From an uncultured Collinsella sp. (GTDB lineage: Bacteria; Actinomycetota; Coriobacteriia; Coriobacteriales; Coriobacteriaceae), in assembly GCA_900757495.1 (NCBI GenBank), contig CAAENX010000014.1, positions 62,001 through 126,000 on the forward strand: a DNA stretch of 64,000 nucleotides, in the 5' to 3' direction. The position numbers and the translations under genes are program-made. This document shows, one piece after another, positions 1-7,402 of this stretch. Each line of letters opens with the position of its first letter. Within the stretch, counting starts at the first letter, position 1. A model generated the notes under the pieces. The model worked only from the letters and a program-made list of their open reading frames with translations, was not told the origin of the DNA and did no database searches.

Positions 1-1
1 G

Positions 2-298
2 ACCATCCCCATCGACATCTACTTTGAGTGGATGGGCGGCAACACGTCGGTGGCGCTCTTTTGGGTCATCGTCGTAATCGTGTTCAGCTTCCTGGTCATT
101 CTGTTCATCAATATGTACACGGCGCATTCGCAAAAGTACCGTGAGCGCGGCCTGTCCCGCGCGGAGCGCAAGCAGGCCAAGCAGCTGGGCGGCCAGACCG
201 ATTCGCTCGACCCAGTCGGCGGCGATGCACTGCGTATCGATCGCGAGGCGCTGGCCGAGCTTATGCGCGACGACACGGTCGCAAAGGGAGGTCGATAA
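2..298 (+). CDS. modB: Molybdate ABC transporter permease, C-terminal end (partial)
   Basis: Only the last 98 codons are in the window; the gene begins upstream and codons are in frame from base 2. The fragment starts with TIPIDIYFEWMGG, which resembles the cytoplasmic loop before the last membrane segment of ModB-type permeases. One hydrophobic helix follows (LFWVIVVIVFSFLVILFINMY), then a charged cytoplasmic tail of about 55 residues. The tail is longer than in many ModB proteins. The stop codon is 3 bases before the start of an ABC ATPase gene, so the two are cotranscribed. The molybdate assignment rests on the transporter layout and on the many molybdoenzymes downstream (formate dehydrogenase, a second DMSO-reductase family protein, a xanthine dehydrogenase-like enzyme). 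Sulfate or tungstate are alternatives. Confidence 0.7.
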   Translation, partial: TIPIDIYFEWMGGNTSVALFWVIVVIVFSFLVILFINMYTAHSQKYRERGLSRAERKQAKQLGGQTDSLDPVGGDALRIDREALAELMRDDTVAKGGR

Positions 299-301
299 GC
301 C

Positions 302-1372
302 ATGTCGCTTGTTCTGGATATCAAAAAGCGCTATCCGGGGTTCACCCTCGACATCCAACTCGAAGCCGGCGAGGAGCGCGTGGCGCTGCTGGGCGCCTCG
401 GGTTGCGGCAAGAGCTGTACGCTGCGCTGCATTGCCGGTGTGGAGACGCCCGACGAGGGCAAAATCGTCGTCAACGGCGTGACCTTTTTTGACTCGGTCG
501 CGGGCATCAACCTGTCGCCCCAGGAGCGCAAATGCGCCCTGCTGTTCCAAAACTATCAGTTGTTTCCCAACATGACGGTGGCCGATAACGTGTGCGCCGG
601 CGTTGAGGGTGCAGGCGACGCCGCGGCGCGCAAGCAACTTGCCGAGCGTTACCTGAGTATCTTTGGACTGGCCGACTTTGCCGACCGCTATCCTGCGCGT
701 CTCTCGGGCGGCCAGCAGCAGCGTGTGGCGCTTGCCCGCATGGTGGCGGCGCATCCGGGCATCTTTATGTTCGACGAGCCCATGAGTGCGCTCGATGCGT
801 ACCTCAAGAGCGCGCTTGAGCAGAACATGCTTGACCTGTTCGACGTATGCAACCGCACCGTGCTCTACGTGAGCCACGACATCGACGAAGCGTGCCGCCT
901 GTGCCAGCGCATCTGCGTGATGCATAACGGGCATGTGGAGGAGATCGGCTCCGTCGGGGACGTGGTCCGCCGTCCGCAGACGCTGGCGGCGCTGCGCCTG
1001 ACGGGCTGCAAGAACACAAGCCGGGCGCGCAAGATCGGCGACGAAGAAGTTAAAGCCCTCGACTGGGGCATGACCTTTAACGTGGGACGCGAGGTTCCCG
1101 ATGATGTGGCGTACCTGGGGATTCGCGCAAGTTACTTCCATATTGACAATCGTGCCGAGCGGGGCCGCAACAGCTACGATTTGCACGTGGCCCGTGCGAG
1201 TGATTCGCGCTTTGAGCGGCTGGTGTTGCTGGACGTGCCGCGCGTTGATGCGCCCTCGCGTCTGCAGTGGAAGGTCAACAAGGTGAGCGTGCCTGTAGAG
1301 GAGTTGCCGCAGGCGGGGGAGACCTTGCGCATGCATTTTGATGCCAGCAGGATCCATTTGGTTTGTCGGTAG
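302..1372 (+). CDS. modC: Molybdate ABC transporter ATP-binding protein
   Basis: This 356-residue ABC ATPase powers oxyanion uptake together with the preceding permease. Walker A is GASGCGKS at residues 31-38, the signature LSGGQQQR is near residue 134, and Walker B (IFMFDEP) is near residues 154-160, followed by the SALD D-loop and an H-loop (YVSHDIDEA). The nucleotide-binding domain ends near residue 220. The remaining 135 residues fit the C-terminal regulatory (TOBE-like) part of ModC, but sequence recognition there is weak. A strong intrinsic terminator follows directly, so this gene closes the operon. Sulfate and tungstate transport ATPases look alike; molybdate is preferred because of the neighbouring molybdoenzymes. 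Confidence 0.8.
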   Translation: MSLVLDIKKRYPGFTLDIQLEAGEERVALLGASGCGKSCTLRCIAGVETPDEGKIVVNGVTFFDSVAGINLSPQERKCALLFQNYQLFPNMTVADNVCAGVEGAGDAAARKQLAERYLSIFGLADFADRYPARLSGGQQQRVALARMVAAHPGIFMFDEPMSALDAYLKSALEQNMLDLFDVCNRTVLYVSHDIDEACRLCQRICVMHNGHVEEIGSVGDVVRRPQTLAALRLTGCKNTSRARKIGDEEVKALDWGMTFNVGREVPDDVAYLGIRASYFHIDNRAERGRNSYDLHVARASDSRFERLVLLDVPRVDAPSRLQWKVNKVSVPVEELPQAGETLRMHFDASRIHLVCR

Positions 1373-1380
1373 GGTAGAGG

Positions 1381-1420
1381 GCGGGCTGTCGAGGGTTCTC
1401 GGCAGCCCGCCGTTTCGTTT
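1381..1420 (+). terminator. Intrinsic terminator after modC
   Basis: GCGGGCTG at 1381-1388 pairs with CAGCCCGC at 1403-1410, with an inner CGAG/CTCG extension, and is followed by CGTTTCGTTT. Confidence 0.85.
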
Positions 1421-1806
1421 CCTACCGTTCGCCGAATGTAGAATGGCAATTAATTATCAAGCAAGATAATAATTTATTAAACGACGGCACACGACGCTGT
1501 CGTACGAATGTCAACGGTGTTCGCATGGTAGATGACCGTTGATATAGTTGACCTTAACTTGTAAAGGAGGGTGCGCACATGCCGCAGACGACATACATTT
1601 GCCGCGTTGCCGCGCGTGCCCTATATATCGCTCGGAGCCGCATATGAGCAGGTGTGTTCACGGCTCCGGGAGAGACGACGCACAACTAAATAGTCAACCG
1701 CAAAGCAGGTTCCCCAAAATTCCGGGTTTGAGCACGGCAGGGCAATCGCCGCCCGTCGTGCATCGATACCGCTGTTATCCGTTTTTGGTTCGAGAGGGGA
1801 ACCGTC
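1421..1806 (+). other. Intergenic leader of the reductase-selenium operon
   Basis: A gap of 386 bases with no convincing protein gene. It contains an AT-rich stretch (1447-1482) suitable for a promoter. A good Shine-Dalgarno (AAAGGAGGG, 1563-1571) precedes an ATG at 1579 that opens a 22-codon frame ending at 1647. That small frame is rich in Arg and Ala and could be a leader peptide, but nothing proves it is translated. No tRNA-like or known riboswitch structure was recognised. Confidence 0.4.
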
Positions 1807-3090
1807 ATGGCTGAAGAATTTGATTTCCATCCGATGTGGGAGAGCCTCGGCATGAATCTTGCCGACCACGACATGCTGCTGGGCGCCGTGGGCCAGATGT
1901 ACGGCGATATGTTCTTGACGCAGAACAATCGCCCCAAGTCCACGTCCTACCTGGACTTTGTGGCCACCAACATCCACAGCGGCCGTATTAAGGAGATGCT
2001 CGACAAGAAGGAGGCCGGCGAGGCCACCAAGATCGTCGGTTCGTTCTGCGTGTACGTGCCCGAGGAGATCGTGCTTGCCTGTGACGGCATTCCCGTGGGC
2101 CTGTGCTCGGGCGCCGATTGGGCAACGGACAAGGTCGAGGAGCATCTGCCGCGCAACACCTGCCCGCTTATCAAGAGCTTTGCCGGCTTTAAGCTGGGCG
2201 AGGTCTGCCCCTACATTGAGTCGAGTGACTTGGTGGTAGGTGAGAACACCTGCGATGGCAAGAAGAAAGCCTACGAGTTTTTTGCCACGCAAAAGAACAT
2301 GTACGTCATGGATATTCCCAACGTACACGACGAGTCGACGCTCGTGACCTGGAAGGCCGAGGTCAAGAAGCTCGCCGCCAAGATCGAGGAAGAGTGCGGC
2401 GTCACGATTACGCCTGAGCGTCTGAAGGCCGCCATCCACGCCGTCAATGAGAAGCGTCGCGCCCTGCAGCGCCTCGCTGCCACGCGCGCTGCCGACCCTG
2501 CGCCCATCAGCGGTCTTGACAGCCTGCTGACCGTTCAGGCCGCCTTTATGGACGATACGCCACGTCTGACCGGAGCCATTAACGATATGGCGGCTGAGTG
2601 CGAGCAGCGTGTCGAGGCCGGCGAGGGCGTGGCGCCCAAGGGGACCAAGCGCATTCTGTACACCGGCACGCCCATGGCCGTGCCCAACTGGAAGCTGTTC
2701 AACCTCATCGAGAAGGCCGGCGGCGTTGTGGTGGGCGAGGAGTCCTGCACGGGCTCGCGCTACTACAAGGACCTGGTCGACGAGTCCGGTGAGACGGTGG
2801 ACGAGATGCTCGATGCCATCGCCGAGCGCTACTTTAAGATCAACTGCGCCGTCTTTACGCCCAACGATCAGCGTATGAAGGACATTGTCCAGATGGCCAA
2901 GGACCTGCATGCCGACGGCATCGTCGACGTGGCCCTGCAGTTCTGCACGCTCTATGAGATGGAGTCGTTTGCCGTGGAGAAGGCCGCCGAGGAAGCCGGC
3001 GTTCCGTTTATGCACATCACGACCGACTACGCCGGTGAGGATGCAGGCCAGCTCCAGACCCGTATTGAGGCGTTCCTGGAAACCATTTAG
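1807..3090 (+). CDS. Double-cubane-cluster type reductase, 2-hydroxyacyl-CoA dehydratase family (copy 1)
   Basis: A 427-residue protein of the HgdB/BcrBC/YjiM superfamily. Conserved cysteines that can bind iron-sulfur clusters are visible at C81, C92, C100, C119, C134 and C149 (the latter in GENTCDGKKK), with more in the C-terminal half (EESCTGSR, NCAVFTPND, QFCTLYEMES). True 2-hydroxyacyl-CoA dehydratases have two different subunits and a CoA-substrate gene neighbourhood. Here there are two near-parallel paralogues plus one activator, which fits the double-cubane-cluster reductases, whose physiological substrates are unsettled. The start is an ATG after GAGAGGGGAACCGTC. It is the first gene of a run that continues into selD, so a role in reducing small sulfur or selenium compounds is an attractive inference but unproven. 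Confidence 0.8.
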   Translation: MAEEFDFHPMWESLGMNLADHDMLLGAVGQMYGDMFLTQNNRPKSTSYLDFVATNIHSGRIKEMLDKKEAGEATKIVGSFCVYVPEEIVLACDGIPVGLCSGADWATDKVEEHLPRNTCPLIKSFAGFKLGEVCPYIESSDLVVGENTCDGKKKAYEFFATQKNMYVMDIPNVHDESTLVTWKAEVKKLAAKIEEECGVTITPERLKAAIHAVNEKRRALQRLAATRAADPAPISGLDSLLTVQAAFMDDTPRLTGAINDMAAECEQRVEAGEGVAPKGTKRILYTGTPMAVPNWKLFNLIEKAGGVVVGEESCTGSRYYKDLVDESGETVDEMLDAIAERYFKINCAVFTPNDQRMKDIVQMAKDLHADGIVDVALQFCTLYEMESFAVEKAAEEAGVPFMHITTDYAGEDAGQLQTRIEAFLETI

Positions 3091-3105
3091 GGCTATCCGT
3101 CCCGG

Positions 3106-3207
3106 CGGCTTTCCCAGGCACCCGATCTTGCCGTTCAAACCGTCGCTTGCGTACCAAAGTACGCTGCGCTCCTCTTTCACGGCAACCTCGGGCACCTGGG
3201 AAAGCCG
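3106..3207 (+). ncRNA. Structured intergenic element, copy A
   Basis: A long imperfect hairpin 15 bases after the stop of the first reductase gene. Outer arms 3106-3118 and 3195-3207 are perfect 13 bp complements. A middle stem pairs TTGCCGT (3128-3134) with ACGGCAA (3179-3185). The inner hairpin is GCGTAC-CAAA-GTACGC (3149-3164). Copies B (4407-4499) and C (47906-48004) share the architecture and the internal TCAA and TTTC motifs, with compensatory changes in the stems. It could be an RNA processing or attenuation element; no known family was recognised. Confidence 0.6.
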
Positions 3208-3240
3208 TTTCCTTGGTTGGTTAAAAGGTTTAGGAGTTAT

Positions 3241-4404
3241 ATGTCGGAAAATATTGGGCAGCCGTTGCCGCGCACGTTTGAGGAGTTCAACGAGCAGCGC
3301 AAGGCGGCGTTTATTCGCGTCAAGGATTACAAACAGGCGGGTAATCGCCTGGTCGGCTTTTTGTGCAGCTATACGCCGCTCGAAATTATCGATGCCGCGG
3401 GCGCTGCAAGTGTGGCCTTGTGCGGCACATCCGACGAGGTGATTCCCGAGGCCGAGAAGGTGCTGCCGGCAAATCTGTGTCCGCTCATCAAGTCGACGTA
3501 CGGTTTTGCCTATTCGCAAAAGTGCCCGTTTACGTACTTTAGCGACATGATCATCGGCGAGACCACCTGCGACGGCAAGAAGAAGATGTACGAGCTACTC
3601 AACGAGCTCAAGCGCACGCACATTCTGCATCTTCCGCAGGGCCGCGATCGCGCCTACGAGCGCGAGGGCTGGTACGAGGAGTGCCGCCTGCTCAAGGAGG
3701 AGCTCGAAGGCTTCTACGACATCACGATTACCGACGATGACCTGCGCGCTGCCGTCCGTCGTCGCAACCGTTTGCGTGCGGCCCAGCTCGAGATGTTTGC
3801 GCTGCAGGCCAACCAGCCGGCGGCCATGAGCGGCGTTGACCTGATGAGCACCATGTTTGCCGGTACGTTCAGCTTTGATATCGAGGCCTATACGCAGCAG
3901 CTGGAGCAAAAGGTCGCCAAGCTGCGTGAGTCCTATGAGGCTGGCGAGCGCCCCGTCGCGGCGGATGCCAAGCGCATTCTGATCACCGGTTGCCCGGTGG
4001 GCGGCGTGATCAACAAGATCGGTCGCACCATCGAGTCCAGCGGCGGTGTGGTCGTGTGCATGGACGACTGCTCGGGCGAGCGTACGGCGGCCATGATGAT
4101 CGACCCGGAGGCTCCCGATATCCTGCGCGCCATCGCCGACCGATACCTGGACATCAACTGCTCGGTCATGACGCCCAACGACGGTCGTATGGAAAATACA
4201 CTGGCCATGTGCGAGAAGTATCACGTCGATGGCGTGGTCGAAAACGTGCTCCAGGCCTGCCACACCTTTAATGTGGAGAGTGCGCGCATGCAGGAGGCTG
4301 TCGAGGGTGCGGGTATTCCGTATATGAAGATCGAGACCGACTACAGCAACGGCGACATGGGCCAAATCGAGACGCGCATCGCCGCCTTCATCGAAACCCT
4401 CTAG
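3241..4404 (+). CDS. Double-cubane-cluster type reductase, 2-hydroxyacyl-CoA dehydratase family (copy 2)
   Basis: A 387-residue paralogue of the preceding gene, sharing the same order of motifs: C42 in LCSYTPLEI, C61, C80 in LCPLIKS, C95, C110 in GETTCDGKKK, then DCSGERTAAM and NCSVMTPNDGR in the second half. It lacks the N-terminal extension of copy 1. The ATG at 3241 follows TAGGAG. Like copy 1 it ends with a near-identical tail (ETRIAAFIETL versus QTRIEAFLETI), so the two arose by duplication. Whether they form a heterodimer or two separate homodimers cannot be told from sequence. The activator gene for this family lies immediately downstream, supporting ATP-driven electron injection into the clusters. 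Confidence 0.8.
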   Translation: MSENIGQPLPRTFEEFNEQRKAAFIRVKDYKQAGNRLVGFLCSYTPLEIIDAAGAASVALCGTSDEVIPEAEKVLPANLCPLIKSTYGFAYSQKCPFTYFSDMIIGETTCDGKKKMYELLNELKRTHILHLPQGRDRAYEREGWYEECRLLKEELEGFYDITITDDDLRAAVRRRNRLRAAQLEMFALQANQPAAMSGVDLMSTMFAGTFSFDIEAYTQQLEQKVAKLRESYEAGERPVAADAKRILITGCPVGGVINKIGRTIESSGGVVVCMDDCSGERTAAMMIDPEAPDILRAIADRYLDINCSVMTPNDGRMENTLAMCEKYHVDGVVENVLQACHTFNVESARMQEAVEGAGIPYMKIETDYSNGDMGQIETRIAAFIETL

Positions 4405-4406
4405 CT

Positions 4407-4499
4407 TCCTCAGGCACCGGATCTTGCCCCTCAAACCGTCGCTTGCGTACCAAAGTGCGCCGCGCTCCTCTTTCGGGGCAACCTCCGGCACCTGAGAAA
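4407..4499 (+). ncRNA. Structured intergenic element, copy B
   Basis: Starts 2 bases after the stop of the second reductase gene. CTCAGG (4409-4414) pairs with CCTGAG (4491-4496); TTGCCCC (4424-4430) pairs with GGGGCAA (4475-4481); inner hairpin GCGTAC-CAAA-GTGCGC (4445-4460). Compared with copy A, GT/AC becomes CC/GG in the middle stem and the outer stem changes on both strands, so base pairing is conserved while sequence is not. Confidence 0.6.
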
Positions 4500-4558
4500 C
4501 CTAGGGCTAAGGCGCCTGAACGCGCCGCTGTCTTTGATGTTTGGATTAGGAGAGAGCC

Positions 4559-5374
4559 ATGATAGGGATCGGGATCGATATCGGGTCTACAGCGGCTAAG
4601 GCTGCCGTGGTCGATGGGGAGGGTTCGGTGGCGTGGACGTGCGTGCAGCCCACCGGGTTCTCCTCGGTCGATGCTTCCGAGCGGCTGCGCGAGGCACTGG
4701 CAGCGGCCGGCTATGACGTGTGCGCCGACGATGTTCGCGTGGTCGCGACTGGCTACGGCCGTGTTGCCGTGCCCTATGCACACAAGGTTGTGACCGAGAT
4801 CACCTGCCACGGCACCGGTGCCGTGCGTCTGTTTGGCGACCATGGCACCGTGATCGATGTGGGCGGTCAGGACACCAAGGTCATCCAGCTTAAAGGCGGC
4901 CGCGTGGCTAAATTTGCCATGAACGATAAGTGCGCTGCCGGTACGGGGCGCTTTTTGGAGATCATGGCCGACCGCCTAGGTATTTCCCAGCAGCAGATGG
5001 CCGACCTGGCGCGTTCCGGCGAGCCCACCAAGATCAGCAGCATGTGCACGGTGTTTGCCGAAAGTGAGGTTATCGGCCTCATCGGTCGTGGCGAGCCGCG
5101 CGAGAACATTGCGCGCGGCGTGATCGAAAGCGTCGTGTCGCGCGTGGCGACTATGGCCGGGCAGGCGGCGGGTGCTCCGTACTACCTGACGGGAGGCCTG
5201 TGTGAGAACGCCTTCGTGGTGGAGCGGTTGGCCGCGCTGCTGGGGTCGTCGGTGACTACGTCGCCCCAGGCCCGCTTTGCAGGTGCCATCGGTGCGGCGA
5301 TTCGCGCGCAGGCGCTCAATTTATGCATCCGCCCTAGGCTCGCATTCATGCGTATACTGGGAGAAAATGATTGA
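4559..5374 (+). CDS. Acyl-CoA dehydratase activase / reductase activator ATPase (BadF/BcrAD family)
   Basis: A 271-residue member of the ASKHA ATPase fold. GIDIGSTAAK (residues 5-14) and DVGGQDTK (100-107) are the two phosphate-binding loops. C125 (DKCAAGTGRFLE) and C163 (SMCTVFAESEV) are the conserved cysteines that hold a single [4Fe-4S] cluster between two subunits. The length matches HgdC and YjiL. The known role of the family is to hydrolyse ATP and push a low-potential electron into the partner reductase or dehydratase, here the two upstream genes. The stop is only 19 bases before the selD start, so the activator and selD are almost certainly cotranscribed. Confidence 0.88.
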   Translation: MIGIGIDIGSTAAKAAVVDGEGSVAWTCVQPTGFSSVDASERLREALAAAGYDVCADDVRVVATGYGRVAVPYAHKVVTEITCHGTGAVRLFGDHGTVIDVGGQDTKVIQLKGGRVAKFAMNDKCAAGTGRFLEIMADRLGISQQQMADLARSGEPTKISSMCTVFAESEVIGLIGRGEPRENIARGVIESVVSRVATMAGQAAGAPYYLTGGLCENAFVVERLAALLGSSVTTSPQARFAGAIGAAIRAQALNLCIRPRLAFMRILGEND

Positions 5375-5393
5375 CCGATGAGAGGAGGTATCG

Positions 5394-6443
5394 ATGGCTG
5401 ACGATCAGATTAAGCTCACGTCTATGACTGCCGCGAGCGGTTGAGCCGCTAAGTTGGCCCCCGGAGCCCTCGCCCAGGTCCTGGGCGATTTACCCAATGT
5501 GCATAACGACAACTTGCTCGTGGGGTTCGATACCTCCGACGATGCGAGCGTCTTCCGCGTAGGGGAGAACCTTGGCCTCGTGCAGTCCATCGACTTCTTC
5601 CCGCCGATGGTCGACGACCCGTTCCTGTTTGGCCAGATCGCCGCGGCCAACTCGCTGTCGGACATATACGCCATGGGAGGGCGGCCGAGCCATGCCATGA
5701 ACTTGCTGTGCATCCCGAGCTGCCTGGGCATCGAGGTCGCCGGCCAGATTCTGGCGGGCGGCGCCGACAAGTGCGTCGAGGCGGGTTGCTCCATCGCGGG
5801 CGGTCACACCATCAACGACGACGAGCCCAAGTACGGCCTGTCTGTGAGCGGCTTTGTCGCGCTCGACCGCATGCTCGCCAACAGCGGTGCGCACGCGGGC
5901 GATGTTCTGCTGCTGACCAAGGCGATCGGCTCGGGCATCATCACCACGGCCATTAAGGGCGAGCTCATCGAGCAAGACGAGGCCGCAGCCATGTTTGACT
6001 CGATGTGCACCCTCAACGAGGCGCCGATTCGTCTGGCTGAGGGACTTGAGCTTCACGGCTGCACCGACATCACGGGCTTTGGCCTGATCGGGCATGCGTG
6101 CGAGATGGCTGAGGGCTCGGGTGTGCAGGTTGAGCTTGCGTCGGGGGCGGTGCCGCTCTTTGACCAGGTGCTCGACATGGCGCGTCTGGGCATTATCCCC
6201 GCCGGCGCCTACCGCAACCAGGACTTCTTTGGCCCGCGTGTGGCGGCCGACGATGACCTGGACCCGGGCGTGCTGGATGCGCTGTACGATCCGCAGACCT
6301 CGGGCGGCTTGCTCATCGCGGCGCCTGCGGTCGATGTGGATGAGCTTGCGCGCCGTCTGCATGCCGAGGATCGCATCGCCGCCGTTATCGGTCGCGTGTG
6401 CGAGGCGGTGCCGGGCGGTCCTGCCGTTCGCGTTGTCCGCTAG
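5394..6443 (+). CDS. selD: Selenophosphate synthetase with selenocysteine at residue 17
   Basis: SelD makes selenophosphate from selenide and ATP, the selenium donor for Sec-tRNA synthesis. The ATG at 5394 follows AGAGGAGG. Codon 17 (5442-5444) is TGA in the context ASG-U-AAKLAPG, exactly where other SelD proteins carry the catalytic Cys or Sec; the downstream lysine is K20. The frame then runs open to 6443, giving 349 residues, normal for SelD. Further motifs include QSIDFFPP, NSLSDIYAMGG, AGGHTINDDEPKYG and TDITGFGLIGH. Reading the TGA as a stop would leave a 16-residue peptide and remove the active site. The gene therefore depends on its own product, and the window carries selA, selB and selC to decode it. 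Confidence 0.95.
5445..5487 (+). promoter_or_regulatory. bSECIS-like hairpin for SelD Sec17
   Basis: CGCCCAG (5471-5477) pairs perfectly with CTGGGCG (5481-5487) around the loop GTC. The loop begins with G and lies 33 bases after the UGA, within the spacing range known for bacterial SECIS elements. Confidence 0.75.
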
Positions 6444-6467
6444 CCCGCACGTTTATGTAACTGTTTA

Positions 6468-6489
6468 CCGTTCTCTAGAACGGTTCTTT
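6468..6489 (+). terminator. Weak hairpin between selD and yedF
   Basis: CCGTTCT (6468-6474) and AGAACGG (6477-6483) form a 7 bp stem followed by TTCTTTC. With little U tract it may act as a partial terminator or RNA stabiliser, not a full stop. Confidence 0.35.
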
Positions 6490-6504
6490 CGAAAGGAATT
6501 TGCT

Positions 6505-7131
6505 ATGTCTACCAAGATTGAAGTCAATGCCATGGGCGATGCCTGCCCGCTGCCCGTCGTCAAGACGCTTAAGGCGCTCAAACAGCTCGATGGCGAGGGT
6601 GCCGTGGTGACCTCGGTCGATAACGAGACCGCCGTCAAGAACATCTCCAAGATGGCGCAGGAGAAGGGCTGCGCGGCCTCGGTCGAGAAGATTTCGGACG
6701 CCGAGTGGCACGTGACTGTCGCGACCGCCGGTGCCGTGGCCGTTGCGGACCCCGAGCAGGACGGTGCCGCTTTCTGCGACGCCAGCGCCGGCAAGGGCAA
6801 ACTCGTCATTTCCGTCTACACCGATTGCATGGGCCGTGGCGACGATGAGCTTGGCCACAAGCTCATGAAGGCCTTTATCTTTGCCGTGACGCAGCAGGAG
6901 GAGCTGCCCGCGACCATGCTGTTCTATAACGGCGGCGCCAAACTCACCGTCGAGGGCTCTCCGGTGCTCGACGACCTTAAGGGGCTGGCCGAGCAGGGCG
7001 TCGAGATCCTTACCTGCGGCACCTGCCTGGACCACTATGGCATTAAAGACCAGCTTGCGGTGGGCGAGGTCACCAACATGTACGTGATCGTGGAGAAGAT
7101 GGAGCAGGCCGTGCGCGTTGTGCGCCCGTAG
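6505..7131 (+). CDS. yedF: Selenium metabolism protein YedF (TusA domain plus DsrE-like domain)
   Basis: A 208-residue two-domain protein. Residues 1-75 are a TusA/SirA domain with the sulfur-carrying motif DACPLPVVK (Cys14). Residues 97-208 are a DsrE/DsrF-like domain (KLVISVYTDCMGRGDDELG) with a CGTC pair at C171 and C174. This fusion is the sulfurtransferase-like YedF family that co-occurs with SelD in anaerobes and is thought to carry reduced selenium or sulfur as a persulfide or selenopersulfide. The ATG follows GAAAGGAATTTGCT. It is placed 61 bases after selD and 19 bases before a Se/S-carrier-like gene, which supports the selenium role; the chemistry itself is inferred. Confidence 0.88.
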   Translation: MSTKIEVNAMGDACPLPVVKTLKALKQLDGEGAVVTSVDNETAVKNISKMAQEKGCAASVEKISDAEWHVTVATAGAVAVADPEQDGAAFCDASAGKGKLVISVYTDCMGRGDDELGHKLMKAFIFAVTQQEELPATMLFYNGGAKLTVEGSPVLDDLKGLAEQGVEILTCGTCLDHYGIKDQLAVGEVTNMYVIVEKMEQAVRVVRP

Positions 7132-7150
7132 CGTATTGGTTGGAGTTGCC

Positions 7151-7402
7151 ATGAGGGAGAAGCGCCCGGCGCTTGTCATCACGTTTCCCACCACGGCGGC
7201 CGCCATGGGCTGCGAGTCCCTGTGCATCGAGCGCGGCCTTCCCGGGCGAACGATTCCCGTGCCCGGGGAGGTCGCTGCCGGCTGCGGTCTGGCGTGGAAA
7301 GCCCTGCCTGCCGATGAGGAACTGCTGCGTGCCGAGCTTGCCGCAGCGGGCATTCCCATCGAGGGCTATACCGTGATTGATATGTGGGAGGTCGTGCGAT
7401 GA
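7151..7402 (+). CDS. Small putative Se/S carrier protein (DUF3343)
   Basis: An 83-residue protein of the DUF3343 / Se-S-carrier-like family. Typical features are FPTTAAAMGCESLC near the N-terminus and the block GLPGRTIPVPGEVAAGCGLAWK in the middle; Cys20, Cys24 and Cys46 are candidate carrier residues. The ATG at 7151 follows TTGGAGTTGCC, the same ribosome-binding context as the second family member at 35131. Its stop overlaps the start of the cysteine desulfurase (ATGA), so translation is coupled. A role in passing selenium from the desulfurase to SelD is inferred from this arrangement. Confidence 0.8.
   Translation: MREKRPALVITFPTTAAAMGCESLCIERGLPGRTIPVPGEVAAGCGLAWKALPADEELLRAELAAAGIPIEGYTVIDMWEVVR

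Noticed and set aside
1548..1814. 88-codon open frame upstream of the first reductase gene
   Set aside because: It overlaps the reductase start in another frame, has no domain, and its composition does not look coding.
1807..4404. True 2-hydroxyglutaryl-CoA dehydratase subunits A and B
   Set aside because: The genes are two similar paralogues and no CoA-transferase, decarboxylase or acyl-CoA dehydrogenase gene is nearby, so the double-cubane reductase type fits better.
5394..5444. Nonsense mutation making selD a pseudogene
   Set aside because: The UGA is exactly at the catalytic Cys/Sec position, a hairpin of the right spacing follows, and selA, selB and tRNA-Sec are in the window.
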